Source: Candidatus Latescibacterota bacterium (GTDB taxonomy: Bacteria > JAAXHH01 > JABIQT01). From it: a stretch of 8,281 bases of DNA. Below are positions 1 through 6,896 of this stretch, in pieces. The stretch covers positions 1 to 8,281 of the forward strand of contig JABIQT010000700.1 of the NCBI GenBank assembly GCA_018667995.1, written 5' to 3'. How positions within the stretch are numbered: the first letter of the stretch is position 1; each line of letters begins with the position of its first letter. The notes beneath the pieces are model-generated. The model was not told the origin of the DNA. It saw nothing but the letters and a program-made list of their open reading frames with translations, and searched no databases. The position numbers were made by a program, and so were the translations under genes.

Positions 1-741
1 CTGGGGGCCATCATCCCCATCCCCTATTCCTATTTACGCCCACGAGAAGTGGTGGAAACGAATGTGTTGGGAACGCTGAATGTGGTAAATGCCGCCCGAT
101 CGCAGGGGAATGTTCGGGTGGTCCATACGTCGACCAGTGAAACCTACGGAACAGCGCGATATGTGCCAATTGATGAAGCCCATCCACTGCAGGGGCAGTC
201 GCCCTATGCTGCCAGCAAAATTGCTGCGGACAAGATAGTTGAGAGCTTTGTGTTGTCTTATGATTTGCCCGCGGTGACCATACGGCCGTTCAATACATTC
301 GGGCCGCGTCAATCAACCAGAGCCATCATTCCCACTCTGATTACCCAGGCACTTACTATGGATCAGATCCTGGTCGGTGATTTAACACCAACCCGTGATC
401 TCAATTTCGTACAGAATCTGGTCGAGGCCTTTCTCGCAGCCGGAACGGTAGATAAAGCGATCGGTGAAGTAATCAATGTCGGAACTGGAATTGAGATATC
501 GATCGGTGACCTTGCACAGAAGATACAGCATTTGACAGGTCGGGATGTGCCGCTCGTCAAGGACCCTTCGCGGATCCGCCCCGCCAAGAGTGAGGTCCGA
601 CAATTACTAGCTGAAATCGAAAAAGCACGACTGATTCTTGACTGGCGACCTTCAGTGAGCCTGGAAGACGGCCTCGAGCAGACTATTCGGTGGATTTCCT
701 CAAACATCGACCATTACAACCCGGGCACTTACCATGTCTAA
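1..741 (+). CDS. LegB-like NAD-dependent sugar-nucleotide 4,6-dehydratase/epimerase (5' partial)
   Basis: The reading frame is open from base 1, so the gene starts left of the window. The GTG at 49 is internal, because the preceding 16 codons (IPIPYSY then PRE) match the conserved loop of this extended SDR family. 246 residues are visible; relatives are about 320-335 long, so the N-terminal GxxGxxG NAD-binding motif is missing. Visible catalytic parts are the TSTSETYG strand (visible residues 43-50, dehydratase-type T-S-E) and the YxxxK pair at Y69 and K73 in SPYAASK. RPFNTFGPRQS, PTRDLNFV and the RPAKSEVRQLL region are characteristic of the LegB type (UDP-GlcNAc 4,6-dehydratase of the legionaminate pathway), from memory of the family. 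The expected reaction is NAD-dependent conversion of an NDP-hexose to its 4-keto-6-deoxy form in the cytoplasm. The following aminotransferase gene fits this. The exact substrate is inferred; other NDP-sugar epimerase functions are possible. Confidence 0.85.
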   Translation: MGAIIPIPYSYLRPREVVETNVLGTLNVVNAARSQGNVRVVHTSTSETYGTARYVPIDEAHPLQGQSPYAASKIAADKIVESFVLSYDLPAVTIRPFNTFGPRQSTRAIIPTLITQALTMDQILVGDLTPTRDLNFVQNLVEAFLAAGTVDKAIGEVINVGTGIEISIGDLAQKIQHLTGRDVPLVKDPSRIRPAKSEVRQLLAEIEKARLILDWRPSVSLEDGLEQTIRWISSNIDHYNPGTYHV

Positions 742-767
742 TATCGGGCACTTACCATGTCTAATAT
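722..767 (+). repeat. Perfect 23-bp tandem duplication at a gene junction
   Basis: Bases 722-744 are repeated without mismatch at 745-767. The unit runs from CGGGCACTTACC through ATGTCTAATAT, so it carries both the last codons and stop of the upstream dehydratase gene and the first codons of the aminotransferase gene. The first copy supplies the dehydratase stop (TAA 739-741). The second supplies the working ATG (757). Because 23 is not a multiple of three, the ATG of copy one (734) leads only to an 11-codon ORF ending at TAG 767-769. Confidence 0.95.
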
Positions 768-1953
768 AGAGAAGAAGGCCGACGCTACCTGGGCTCTCAG
801 ACTGTCCGAATTGGAGATCGGAGACGAAGAGATCCAGAGTGTGGTAGACGTCCTTGAATCCGATTGGCTCACCATGGGGCCAAGAACGGAGGCCTTTGAA
901 GTAGCTTTTGCACAATTTCTTAACGTGAAGCACGCAATTGCTGTTACCAATGCAACAGCCGCACTGCATCTTGCCCACCACGTCCATGACATTGGGCCCG
1001 GAGACGAGGTCATCTGTCCATCTCTAACGTTCATTGCAACCGCCAATTCTATCCTATACACAGGTGCCACTCCGGTGTTTGCGGAGATCACAAGCGAGAA
1101 GGATTTCAATCTTGACCCGAATGACGTGGAGCGCCGAATAACGTCACGCACCAAGGGCATTGTGGTTCTACACTATGCGGGGTATTGCGCCGCTATGGAT
1201 CGGATCAAGGAAATAGCCGATCGACACGGCCTATACCTGATCGAGGATGCAGCTCACGCGCCCGGTTCAGAACTTGGTGGGCGCAAGTTGGGAACAATTG
1301 GCGATGTCGGCTGTTTCAGTTTCTTCTCGAACAAGAACATGAGTACCGGCGAAGGTGGATTGGTTGTCACAAACAGCGATCAACTCGCGGATCGGATTCG
1401 GCGCGCGAGGTCCCATAGTATGACTTCCTTTACATGGGACCGGGTCAGGGGCCACGCACACAGCTACGATGTCGTAGATCTTGGATTCAACTACCGTATT
1501 GATGAGATCCGATCAGCCATTGGATTTACGCAACTAGGACGCCTTTCTAAGAATAATGACAGACGTAAAGCCTTGATGGAAAAATACTTGACAGAACTCC
1601 GTCAAATCGATAAGATTGCGGTTCCGTTTGACCCGGCAGACGGGATTTCAGCCTGCCACATATGCCCTCTCCTCCTTGCGCAGGAAATCGACCGGGCGGC
1701 CTTTATGAATGGCATGAAGGAACGAGGGATCCAGACCAGTATCCACTACCCTCCAGTTCATCTGTTTTCCTATTACAGAGACAGATTTGGCTTTCAGGAA
1801 GGCATGCTCCCTCTGACCGAAATGGTCACAAGACGGGAAGTAACGCTTCCTTTGTACCCAGGAATGCATGATGAAGATGTAATTCGCGTAGTGGGCGCTC
1901 TGGTAGATACCTTGGCAACTACTCCGTCTAATGGTGGAGTCAATGGCACGTGA
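757..1953 (+). CDS. DegT/DnrJ/EryC1/StrS family PLP-dependent sugar aminotransferase
   Basis: A complete 398-residue protein, of usual length for the family. It is a fold-type I aminotransferase that transfers an amino group, usually from glutamate, to a keto sugar nucleotide using pyridoxal phosphate. Visible landmarks in order: NATAALHLA (65-73, cofactor phosphate region), PSLTFIATANSI (88-99), LIEDAAHA (161-168, where D164 should bind the pyridine nitrogen), SFFSNKN with the Schiff-base lysine K193, GEGG (198-201), and GFNYRIDEI (243-251). The start at 757 is the only ATG continuous with the conserved frame; the ATG at 734 hits a stop. No Shine-Dalgarno is visible, so translation is probably coupled to the dehydratase gene ending 15 bases upstream. 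The 3' end overlaps the flippase gene. The likely substrate is the 4-keto sugar made by the upstream enzyme, giving a 4-amino-4,6-dideoxy sugar. The family assignment is firm; the substrate is inferred. Confidence 0.93.
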   Translation: MSNIEKKADATWALRLSELEIGDEEIQSVVDVLESDWLTMGPRTEAFEVAFAQFLNVKHAIAVTNATAALHLAHHVHDIGPGDEVICPSLTFIATANSILYTGATPVFAEITSEKDFNLDPNDVERRITSRTKGIVVLHYAGYCAAMDRIKEIADRHGLYLIEDAAHAPGSELGGRKLGTIGDVGCFSFFSNKNMSTGEGGLVVTNSDQLADRIRRARSHSMTSFTWDRVRGHAHSYDVVDLGFNYRIDEIRSAIGFTQLGRLSKNNDRRKALMEKYLTELRQIDKIAVPFDPADGISACHICPLLLAQEIDRAAFMNGMKERGIQTSIHYPPVHLFSYYRDRFGFQEGMLPLTEMVTRREVTLPLYPGMHDEDVIRVVGALVDTLATTPSNGGVNGT

Positions 1954-3559
1954 TGAGACAGTGAGTGAGCCCCAAGAATCAGCTGAACAGAAGGGCGATC
2001 AGAGTTTTTCAGGAAAAGTGATTCGAAATACCCTTTTCAACACATTGGGACATATCTGGTCGATGGGCATCAGGTTCTACCTGACTCCCTATGTAGCTCT
2101 TAGTATCGGGAATGAACGCTATGGAATCTGGGGCATCGTAGGAATTCTGTCGGGATATTTCAGCCTGTTGGATTTGGGCTTGGCTCGCTCATTCGATAAG
2201 TACCTTGCTGAATACTATACGAAGCAGGATTATGAGAGCTTCAACAAAGTTTTGAGTATTGGATTCATATACTACATTGCATTTTCGTTGGTAATGGTCG
2301 GAGCTGTATTATTGTTTTACGCACCAATAATGGACCTGTTGAAATGGTCACCTGACAGGCTGGACCAGGAGGTAATGGAGGAAAGCCAGTTTGCAATCAT
2401 CTGGTCAATTGTGATCTTCGGATACGCCATGACCTCATCTGTATTCGGCATGGTTATGACGGGTCTCCAGCGGATGGATGTCATCAACAAGATTGGCATG
2501 GTATCTTCACTGCTCACGTTAATTGGTACGTACATAGTGATAGAGTCTGGCTATGGACTTCGTGGTCTCGTCATAAACAACGGTGTCATAGCTATTGTTG
2601 GGTCAATTATAACGCTGTTTGCGGCTTATAGAATATACCCACAGTTGAGGATCAACCCGTTTCGCTTGGATTGGACGATGTTTCGCCGTATGTTCAGTTT
2701 TGGCACCAAGCTGCAGGTAGCGAAACTGGCGAACCTGTTGACATTTCAAATCGATCGACCACTTGTTTCTCGTTACCTGCACGTTGGGTTAACACCGCCC
2801 TATCATTTCGCTGCCGGATTCATCGGAAGCGTCAGGACGGTGCTCTTGATGATCCCATCTGCAGTTATTCCTGCTACTTCAGAGTTAGAGGCACGTGACG
2901 AAGACAGTCGTTCCCGAGAGTTTTACGAACGGGGTACTCGCTACCTCCTCTTGATCAGTACTCCGGTTTGTGTTTTTTCAGCGGTCGCCGCTTCGCTCAT
3001 AATGTGGACCTGGTTGGGTCGAGATTATGAGATGATAGATGAGACAATCTTGTTGATACAGATCGTTGTTTTAGGATATTACGCCAATCTGAGTACCGGC
3101 GTGGCAACCGGAATTGCAGTGGGGATGGGCAGGCCCGATTTCGAGATGAAGTTCGGCGTATTACTTGGATTACTTTCTGTAGTATTAAGCGTCACATTGA
3201 TTCAGTCATTGGGCTTCTACGGCCCAGCCATAGCTATTACAATTTCGCTGACTGTTTCTGCCGTTTACTTCTACCGGCTATTTCACCAATTCTTGGGACG
3301 TCCACTGCTTCCATTCCTGCAGGCCTTGTACAGCATGCCGCTTGCAGCCGGCGGAATTGCCGGTATCGTTGTTTTCTGTGTACAGTTGGTGGTGATACCG
3401 CTCGTAGATCCGGTATCACGCTTTAGTACGTTCTCACTGCTCTGTGGAGAAGGAATTCTCTTCACAGTGCTCTATTGTATGATGATTCTGAGGACGTCGT
3501 ATCTTGATGCATATGATCGAGCGCTTTTTCAAAGGTATATGGCCAAATTACGGCCATAG
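1931..3559 (+). CDS. Wzx-like polysaccharide flippase (MOP superfamily)
   Basis: A 542-residue polytopic inner-membrane protein. After a hydrophilic N-terminus of about 28 residues it shows roughly 12-14 hydrophobic segments, for example near 31-55, 63-85, 107-131, 154-177, 188-205, 213-232, 291-316, 337-360, 371-397, 406-424, 429-450, 466-490 and 499-519. Segment pattern, the LFNTLG start of helix 1, the DLGLARS loop after helix 2 and GMGRPDFEMKFGVLL near 397-411 are typical of O-antigen/teichoic-type flippases, which move undecaprenyl-linked glycan to the outer leaflet. The ATG at 1931 overlaps the aminotransferase gene by 23 bases. An in-frame ATG at 1943 (11-base overlap) has GGAG at 1936-1939, though only 3 bases away, so either start is possible. 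No Wzy-like polymerase is in the window. The superfamily is well supported; the cargo is unknown. Confidence 0.88.
   Translation: MVESMARDETVSEPQESAEQKGDQSFSGKVIRNTLFNTLGHIWSMGIRFYLTPYVALSIGNERYGIWGIVGILSGYFSLLDLGLARSFDKYLAEYYTKQDYESFNKVLSIGFIYYIAFSLVMVGAVLLFYAPIMDLLKWSPDRLDQEVMEESQFAIIWSIVIFGYAMTSSVFGMVMTGLQRMDVINKIGMVSSLLTLIGTYIVIESGYGLRGLVINNGVIAIVGSIITLFAAYRIYPQLRINPFRLDWTMFRRMFSFGTKLQVAKLANLLTFQIDRPLVSRYLHVGLTPPYHFAAGFIGSVRTVLLMIPSAVIPATSELEARDEDSRSREFYERGTRYLLLISTPVCVFSAVAASLIMWTWLGRDYEMIDETILLIQIVVLGYYANLSTGVATGIAVGMGRPDFEMKFGVLLGLLSVVLSVTLIQSLGFYGPAIAITISLTVSAVYFYRLFHQFLGRPLLPFLQALYSMPLAAGGIAGIVVFCVQLVVIPLVDPVSRFSTFSLLCGEGILFTVLYCMMILRTSYLDAYDRALFQRYMAKLRP
3538..3558 (+). other. Short inverted repeat at the end of the flippase gene
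   Basis: TATGGCC (3538-3544) and GGCCATA (3552-3558) are perfect complements around a 7-base AT-rich loop. The hairpin lies inside the last codons and ends one base before the stop is complete. No T-run follows, so it does not look like an intrinsic terminator. It could be chance, or an mRNA structure between the flippase and the radical SAM gene. Confidence 0.3.
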
Positions 3560-3580
3560 CCGGGCGCTCGTTTGAATATA

Positions 3581-3587
3581 AAGGGGG
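3581..3587 (+). promoter_or_regulatory. Ribosome binding site deciding the start of the radical SAM gene
   Basis: AAGGGGG lies 5 bases before the ATG at 3593. The longer frame beginning with TTG at 3572 would include this sequence inside the gene and has no comparable site before it, so ATG 3593 is preferred. Confidence 0.7.
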
Positions 3588-3592
3588 ATCGA

Positions 3593-4693
3593 ATGTTCGG
3601 ACTGGGGATACGCAGCAAGATTAGGAATCTCTTGCATAAACCGCGACCATATAGGTCCATCGTCATTGAATCTACGGACCGATGCAATCTGCTCTGTGTG
3701 ACCTGCCCGCGGTTATCTTACGATTACAAACCGCGAGACTTGTCCATGGATGCGTTTCGAAACTTGATACCGACGCTAAAGAACTACGACAATGTAGACC
3801 TGACCGGTTGGGGCGAACCGCTCCTCCATAAGGGACTTTTTGAGATGATCGATATCTCCCATGATCAAGGATGTACCGCGGGGTTCATTAGTAACGGCAC
3901 GTTGCTCGACGATCGTCGCGGCCGCAAGTTGCTTGAGCACAAGGTCAACTGGATGTTCGTGTCCATTGACGGTGCCGACCCGGGTACATTTTCTGGAATA
4001 AGAGTTGGTGGCGATCTCGGCAAGGTGGTCAAAAACTGCAAACACTTCGTCGAATTGCGGGATGAATACCGGACTGCAGAGTATAATGGCCCTTTTCTTT
4101 CGACAACATTTACCATGAATCGTGCCAACATGCCGGAAGTTCCTGATTTTGTTGAACTCGCTTCGGATATCGGATTCGATCAGATTCATATCAAGAATCA
4201 GGATGTGGTTTCAAAGACAAATGATGTGCAACAGATTCTCTTTCCATTTTCTGATGACCAGCCCGAAATACCCTATGATGAGATGAAGTCGAAATTTGCA
4301 CAGGCACGTCTCATAGCCGAGGAACGTGGTACACGGTTGTTGCTGCCCACCTTCGAATATGGGTTCACCAAAACCTGTAACCCGATGCAACAAGGTGGAG
4401 TTTATATCGCGGCGACAGGAGAGGTGTCACCATGTGTCAATCTCGGCCATCCGACGCCGAGGATGATGCCTGACGGATCTTATCTGGAGAATACGGGCCT
4501 GATCTTTGGAAACGTGCACGACGAGGGATTTGATGCAGTCTGGAATTCGGCAAAGTGGACAAAGTTTCGATCTGATTTCGAAAGTGAGATCGTGCCAGAA
4601 GCTTGTGAAGGATGCCAGTTGCTTCGTAAGAGCGAGTTTCATATTACGGATTCGGGCCCGAAGACGGCCGAACTTCGCAAGGTTGCGGTATAG
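3593..4693 (+). CDS. Radical SAM protein with SPASM/twitch-like C-terminal domain (first copy)
   Basis: A 366-residue protein. The radical SAM cluster motif CxxxCxxC is at C31, C35 and C38 (CNLLCVTC), just after the strand IVIEST. GWGEP (72-76) is the SAM-binding GGEP-like motif, followed by FISNGTLL (98-105) and FVSIDG (122-127), the usual later strands of the partial TIM barrel. The C-terminus has C262, C281 (18 residues between, with TGEVSPC), a GNV..F..VW segment (307-317), then C338 and C341 in CEGC. This resembles a SPASM/twitch auxiliary Fe-S domain, but the third cysteine expected in CX2CX5C is S347. Such enzymes cleave SAM to a 5'-deoxyadenosyl radical; the substrate here is unknown. 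The gene sits between a flippase and a glycosyltransferase gene, suggesting a role in the glycan, its carrier or a modified protein. A TTG start at 3572 is possible but less likely. Confidence 0.88.
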   Translation: MFGLGIRSKIRNLLHKPRPYRSIVIESTDRCNLLCVTCPRLSYDYKPRDLSMDAFRNLIPTLKNYDNVDLTGWGEPLLHKGLFEMIDISHDQGCTAGFISNGTLLDDRRGRKLLEHKVNWMFVSIDGADPGTFSGIRVGGDLGKVVKNCKHFVELRDEYRTAEYNGPFLSTTFTMNRANMPEVPDFVELASDIGFDQIHIKNQDVVSKTNDVQQILFPFSDDQPEIPYDEMKSKFAQARLIAEERGTRLLLPTFEYGFTKTCNPMQQGGVYIAATGEVSPCVNLGHPTPRMMPDGSYLENTGLIFGNVHDEGFDAVWNSAKWTKFRSDFESEIVPEACEGCQLLRKSEFHITDSGPKTAELRKVAV

Positions 4694-4696
4694 CAC

Positions 4697-5947
4697 GTGA
4701 GGCCGCGAGTGCAGATTATCTGCGGTCAACCACTGCCTTTCGGTGGCGTACCGACCACCGGAGCCGGCTTGCGTGCCTGGTCACTGGGGGAAGGGCTGAA
4801 GGCCCAGGGATGCGATGTAGTCTATTCGTTGCCAATGGACGTAGTGGCCCATATCCCAGAGCCACCCGCGGAGATCACCGACGCAGCCTTTGACTACCAC
4901 GAGTTAGATAGGGCCATTGAGAAGCAGGCTCCGTCGGTGATTGTCCTCCAAGGATGGACCTGGGCCAATTTACTAACCGAGAGCGAGGATATACCAGTAG
5001 CAGTTGATCTGACAGGGCCATATTTGATAGAGAGCCTATATAGTCAAGTTGAAGATCAACAGATGATGCCCTTTCTCAAGCTGCAGGCACTTGGGAAGGC
5101 TGATTATACCACCTGTGCGGGAGAGGTACAACGACACTATTTTCTTCCTTGGCTTCATATGTCTGGCCATGATGTTAAGAATGACGTCTGTCCAGCTATT
5201 CCTATGTCACTGGACCCTGATACGCCGGAGCCATTGGAAAGCCCTGAAGAACCTGTTTTTGTATATGGGGGGATCTTTCTGCCTTGGCAGGACCCAACAC
5301 TAGTACTGAAGCGCGTGATCCAGAAAATTGATGAGCGACAATCTGGAAGATTACTGGTATTCGCGGGACCGCATCCCACATTTCCATTTCCGACCGGGAC
5401 CACGCCGGAGATCATCGAAACACTGAGGTCCCATCCCAGGGTGGAATTTGCGGGGGTGGTTCCCTTCGAGGATCTTACGCGACGGTCCAAGAGTGGATCC
5501 ATCTTTATTGACCTGATGGCTCGAAATGTAGAGCGGGAGCTGGCATTTACGACGAGAACCGTTGTCGCACTCTGGTGCGGATTGCCGGTGCTTTACAACG
5601 ATTATTCAGAACTGTCCGCCTATATCGCAGATTATGATGCCGGATGGACGACCGACCCCGGGAACACTGATGATATCGATCGAATATTGAACACTGTATT
5701 CGACAAACCGGATGATATGCAGCAAAAAAGCCGCAACGCTCAAAGAATGATACGAGAGAAGCTTAACTGGACAACAACCGTTGCGCCCTTGGCTGAGTTT
5801 TGCCACAATCCATTCAAACGGCCGGCAGGCAACCGACTCTTGAACCAGACGATATCTCCACTGGATGACCGGTTTTGCCGGATGCTGATCAAAATGAAGA
5901 AGTCATCTCTTTACAGCGGATTGAAAAGGATAAAGAAACGCGTATGA
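4697..5947 (+). CDS. GT-B fold glycosyltransferase (GT1/GT4-like)
   Basis: A 416-residue protein when read from GTG 4697. It starts 3 bases after the radical SAM stop. A second in-frame GTG at 4709 is preceded by GTGAGG at 4697-4702 with 6-base spacing and may be the true start. The N-terminal half has a Rossmann-like strand followed by GAGLRAWSLGEGLKAQGCDV (22-41), the acceptor-side GT-B pattern. The C-terminal half has VFVYGGIFLPWQDP (187-200), LLVFAGPHP (219-227), VEFAGVVPFEDL (249-260) and the donor-side ERELAFTTRTVVALWCGLPVLYN region (279-301), followed by LSAYI and GW. The canonical GT4 E-x7-E pattern is not clear. No membrane segment is seen, but the last 20 residues are rich in lysine and arginine and may touch the membrane. 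The expected role is cytoplasmic transfer of a sugar from a nucleotide donor to a growing lipid-linked glycan. Donor and acceptor are unknown. Confidence 0.82.
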   Translation: MRPRVQIICGQPLPFGGVPTTGAGLRAWSLGEGLKAQGCDVVYSLPMDVVAHIPEPPAEITDAAFDYHELDRAIEKQAPSVIVLQGWTWANLLTESEDIPVAVDLTGPYLIESLYSQVEDQQMMPFLKLQALGKADYTTCAGEVQRHYFLPWLHMSGHDVKNDVCPAIPMSLDPDTPEPLESPEEPVFVYGGIFLPWQDPTLVLKRVIQKIDERQSGRLLVFAGPHPTFPFPTGTTPEIIETLRSHPRVEFAGVVPFEDLTRRSKSGSIFIDLMARNVERELAFTTRTVVALWCGLPVLYNDYSELSAYIADYDAGWTTDPGNTDDIDRILNTVFDKPDDMQQKSRNAQRMIREKLNWTTTVAPLAEFCHNPFKRPAGNRLLNQTISPLDDRFCRMLIKMKKSSLYSGLKRIKKRV

Positions 5948-5975
5948 CCATGTATCTACCGAGGAATGGGCTGGA

Positions 5976-6839
5976 ATGCGGATCCTGATCACAGGTTCAA
6001 GCGGTCAGCTGGGGACGGATCTTCAGACTACTTTAACCCATCACGAATTGACAGTTCTTCCCCATTCCCAGCTAGACATAGGAGAGCGGGCAAGTGTCGA
6101 TGAAGCCTTTTCGGCGTACCGACCTGACGTTGTCATAAATACCGCTGCTTACCATAAAGTTGATGAGTGTGAGGCGTTCCCGGAGAAGACATTTTCCGTC
6201 AACACAGTCGCCCCGCGTAATCTGGCAGAGGCATGTGATTCTAAATCGGCCAAACTGGTACACTTTAGTACTAATTTTGTGTTCGATGGTAACGCAGACC
6301 AGCCCTATACCGAGGAGGACTCTCCGGCACCGTTGAGTGTTTACGGCGTCAGCAAACTCTCGGGGGAGCACCTTGTCCGTGCTACATCACCAAAACACCT
6401 GATCGTCCGTACAACCGGGCTCTATGGCAAAGCCGGAAGTGGTAGTGCGGGGAAGGGATTGAATTTCGTTGAGCTAATGATTAAGCTGGGCCGAGAGCGT
6501 GGCAAAGTAACCGTGGTCGATGATCAGATTATGACCCCGACCGCTACCGCAGACCTGGCCCAGAAGGTAGCAACTCTTGTCGAGGATGATGTGATCGGGA
6601 CATATCACATCACCAACAGCGGGGCTTGCTCATATGCGGAATTTACACGATCGATTTTTGAGAAAGTCGGCATAAAAGCGGACGTCACACCAACAACAAC
6701 GGCCGAATACAATTCACCGGCCCGACGCCCGCTTTATTCAGTGTTGGACAACAGCAGACTGCACGAATTGGGAGGACCACCGTTACGTCTCTGGGAGGAA
6801 GCTCTGCAAGACTATCTCGAGTCACGGTGTTATCTGTAA
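5976..6839 (+). CDS. rmlD: RmlD-like dTDP-4-dehydrorhamnose reductase (SDR family)
   Basis: A complete 287-residue extended SDR protein, the normal length for RmlD. GSSGQLG (7-13) is the dinucleotide-binding turn, DVVINTAAYHKVDECE (51-66) is the family signature, YGVSK gives the catalytic Y123 and K127, and RTTGLYG (145-151), DDQIMTPT (182-189) and RPLYSVLDN (251-259) are all RmlD hallmarks. The final step of dTDP-L-rhamnose synthesis is NAD(P)H reduction of dTDP-4-keto-L-rhamnose. The usual STDYVF stretch reads STNFVF here (98-103), seen in a divergent branch, so a related 4-keto sugar could be the substrate. No rmlA, rmlB or rmlC is in the window. The ATG at 5976 has GAGGA at 5961-5965, 10 bases away, and the gap to the preceding gene is 28 bases, consistent with the same operon. 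Confidence 0.87.
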   Translation: MRILITGSSGQLGTDLQTTLTHHELTVLPHSQLDIGERASVDEAFSAYRPDVVINTAAYHKVDECEAFPEKTFSVNTVAPRNLAEACDSKSAKLVHFSTNFVFDGNADQPYTEEDSPAPLSVYGVSKLSGEHLVRATSPKHLIVRTTGLYGKAGSGSAGKGLNFVELMIKLGRERGKVTVVDDQIMTPTATADLAQKVATLVEDDVIGTYHITNSGACSYAEFTRSIFEKVGIKADVTPTTTAEYNSPARRPLYSVLDNSRLHELGGPPLRLWEEALQDYLESRCYL

Positions 6840-6884
6840 CAAAAAGAATCTGCCCTGGCAGCTATTTACTCATGGCGCATATAA

Positions 6885-6888
6885 AGGA
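6885..6888 (+). promoter_or_regulatory. Ribosome binding site deciding the start of the second radical SAM gene
   Basis: AGGA within AAAGGATGG lies 8 bases before ATG 6897. The alternative in-frame ATG at 6888 overlaps this motif and could not use it, so 6897 is the better start. Confidence 0.6.
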
Positions 6889-6896
6889 TGGAAATC

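Noticed and set aside
49-51. GTG at 49 as the true start of the dehydratase gene
   Set aside because: The frame is open back to base 1 and the residues before it match the conserved family loop, so the gene extends left of the window.
738-1160. Minus-strand open frame of 140 residues over the aminotransferase start
   Set aside because: It is antisense to conserved aminotransferase motifs, has no recognisable family and no supporting context.
3538-3559. Hairpin at the end of the flippase gene as a rho-independent terminator
   Set aside because: The stem is only 7 bp, it lies within the coding sequence, and no T-run follows; the next gene has its own ribosome site only 20 bases on.
4694-4699. 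CACGTG palindrome at the glycosyltransferase start
   Set aside because: A six-base palindrome is expected by chance and includes the GTG codon; no second copy supports an operator.
6850-6861. CTGCCCTGGCAG palindrome before the second radical SAM gene
   Set aside because: At most a 4-bp stem with a 4-base loop, too small to support an operator or terminator.
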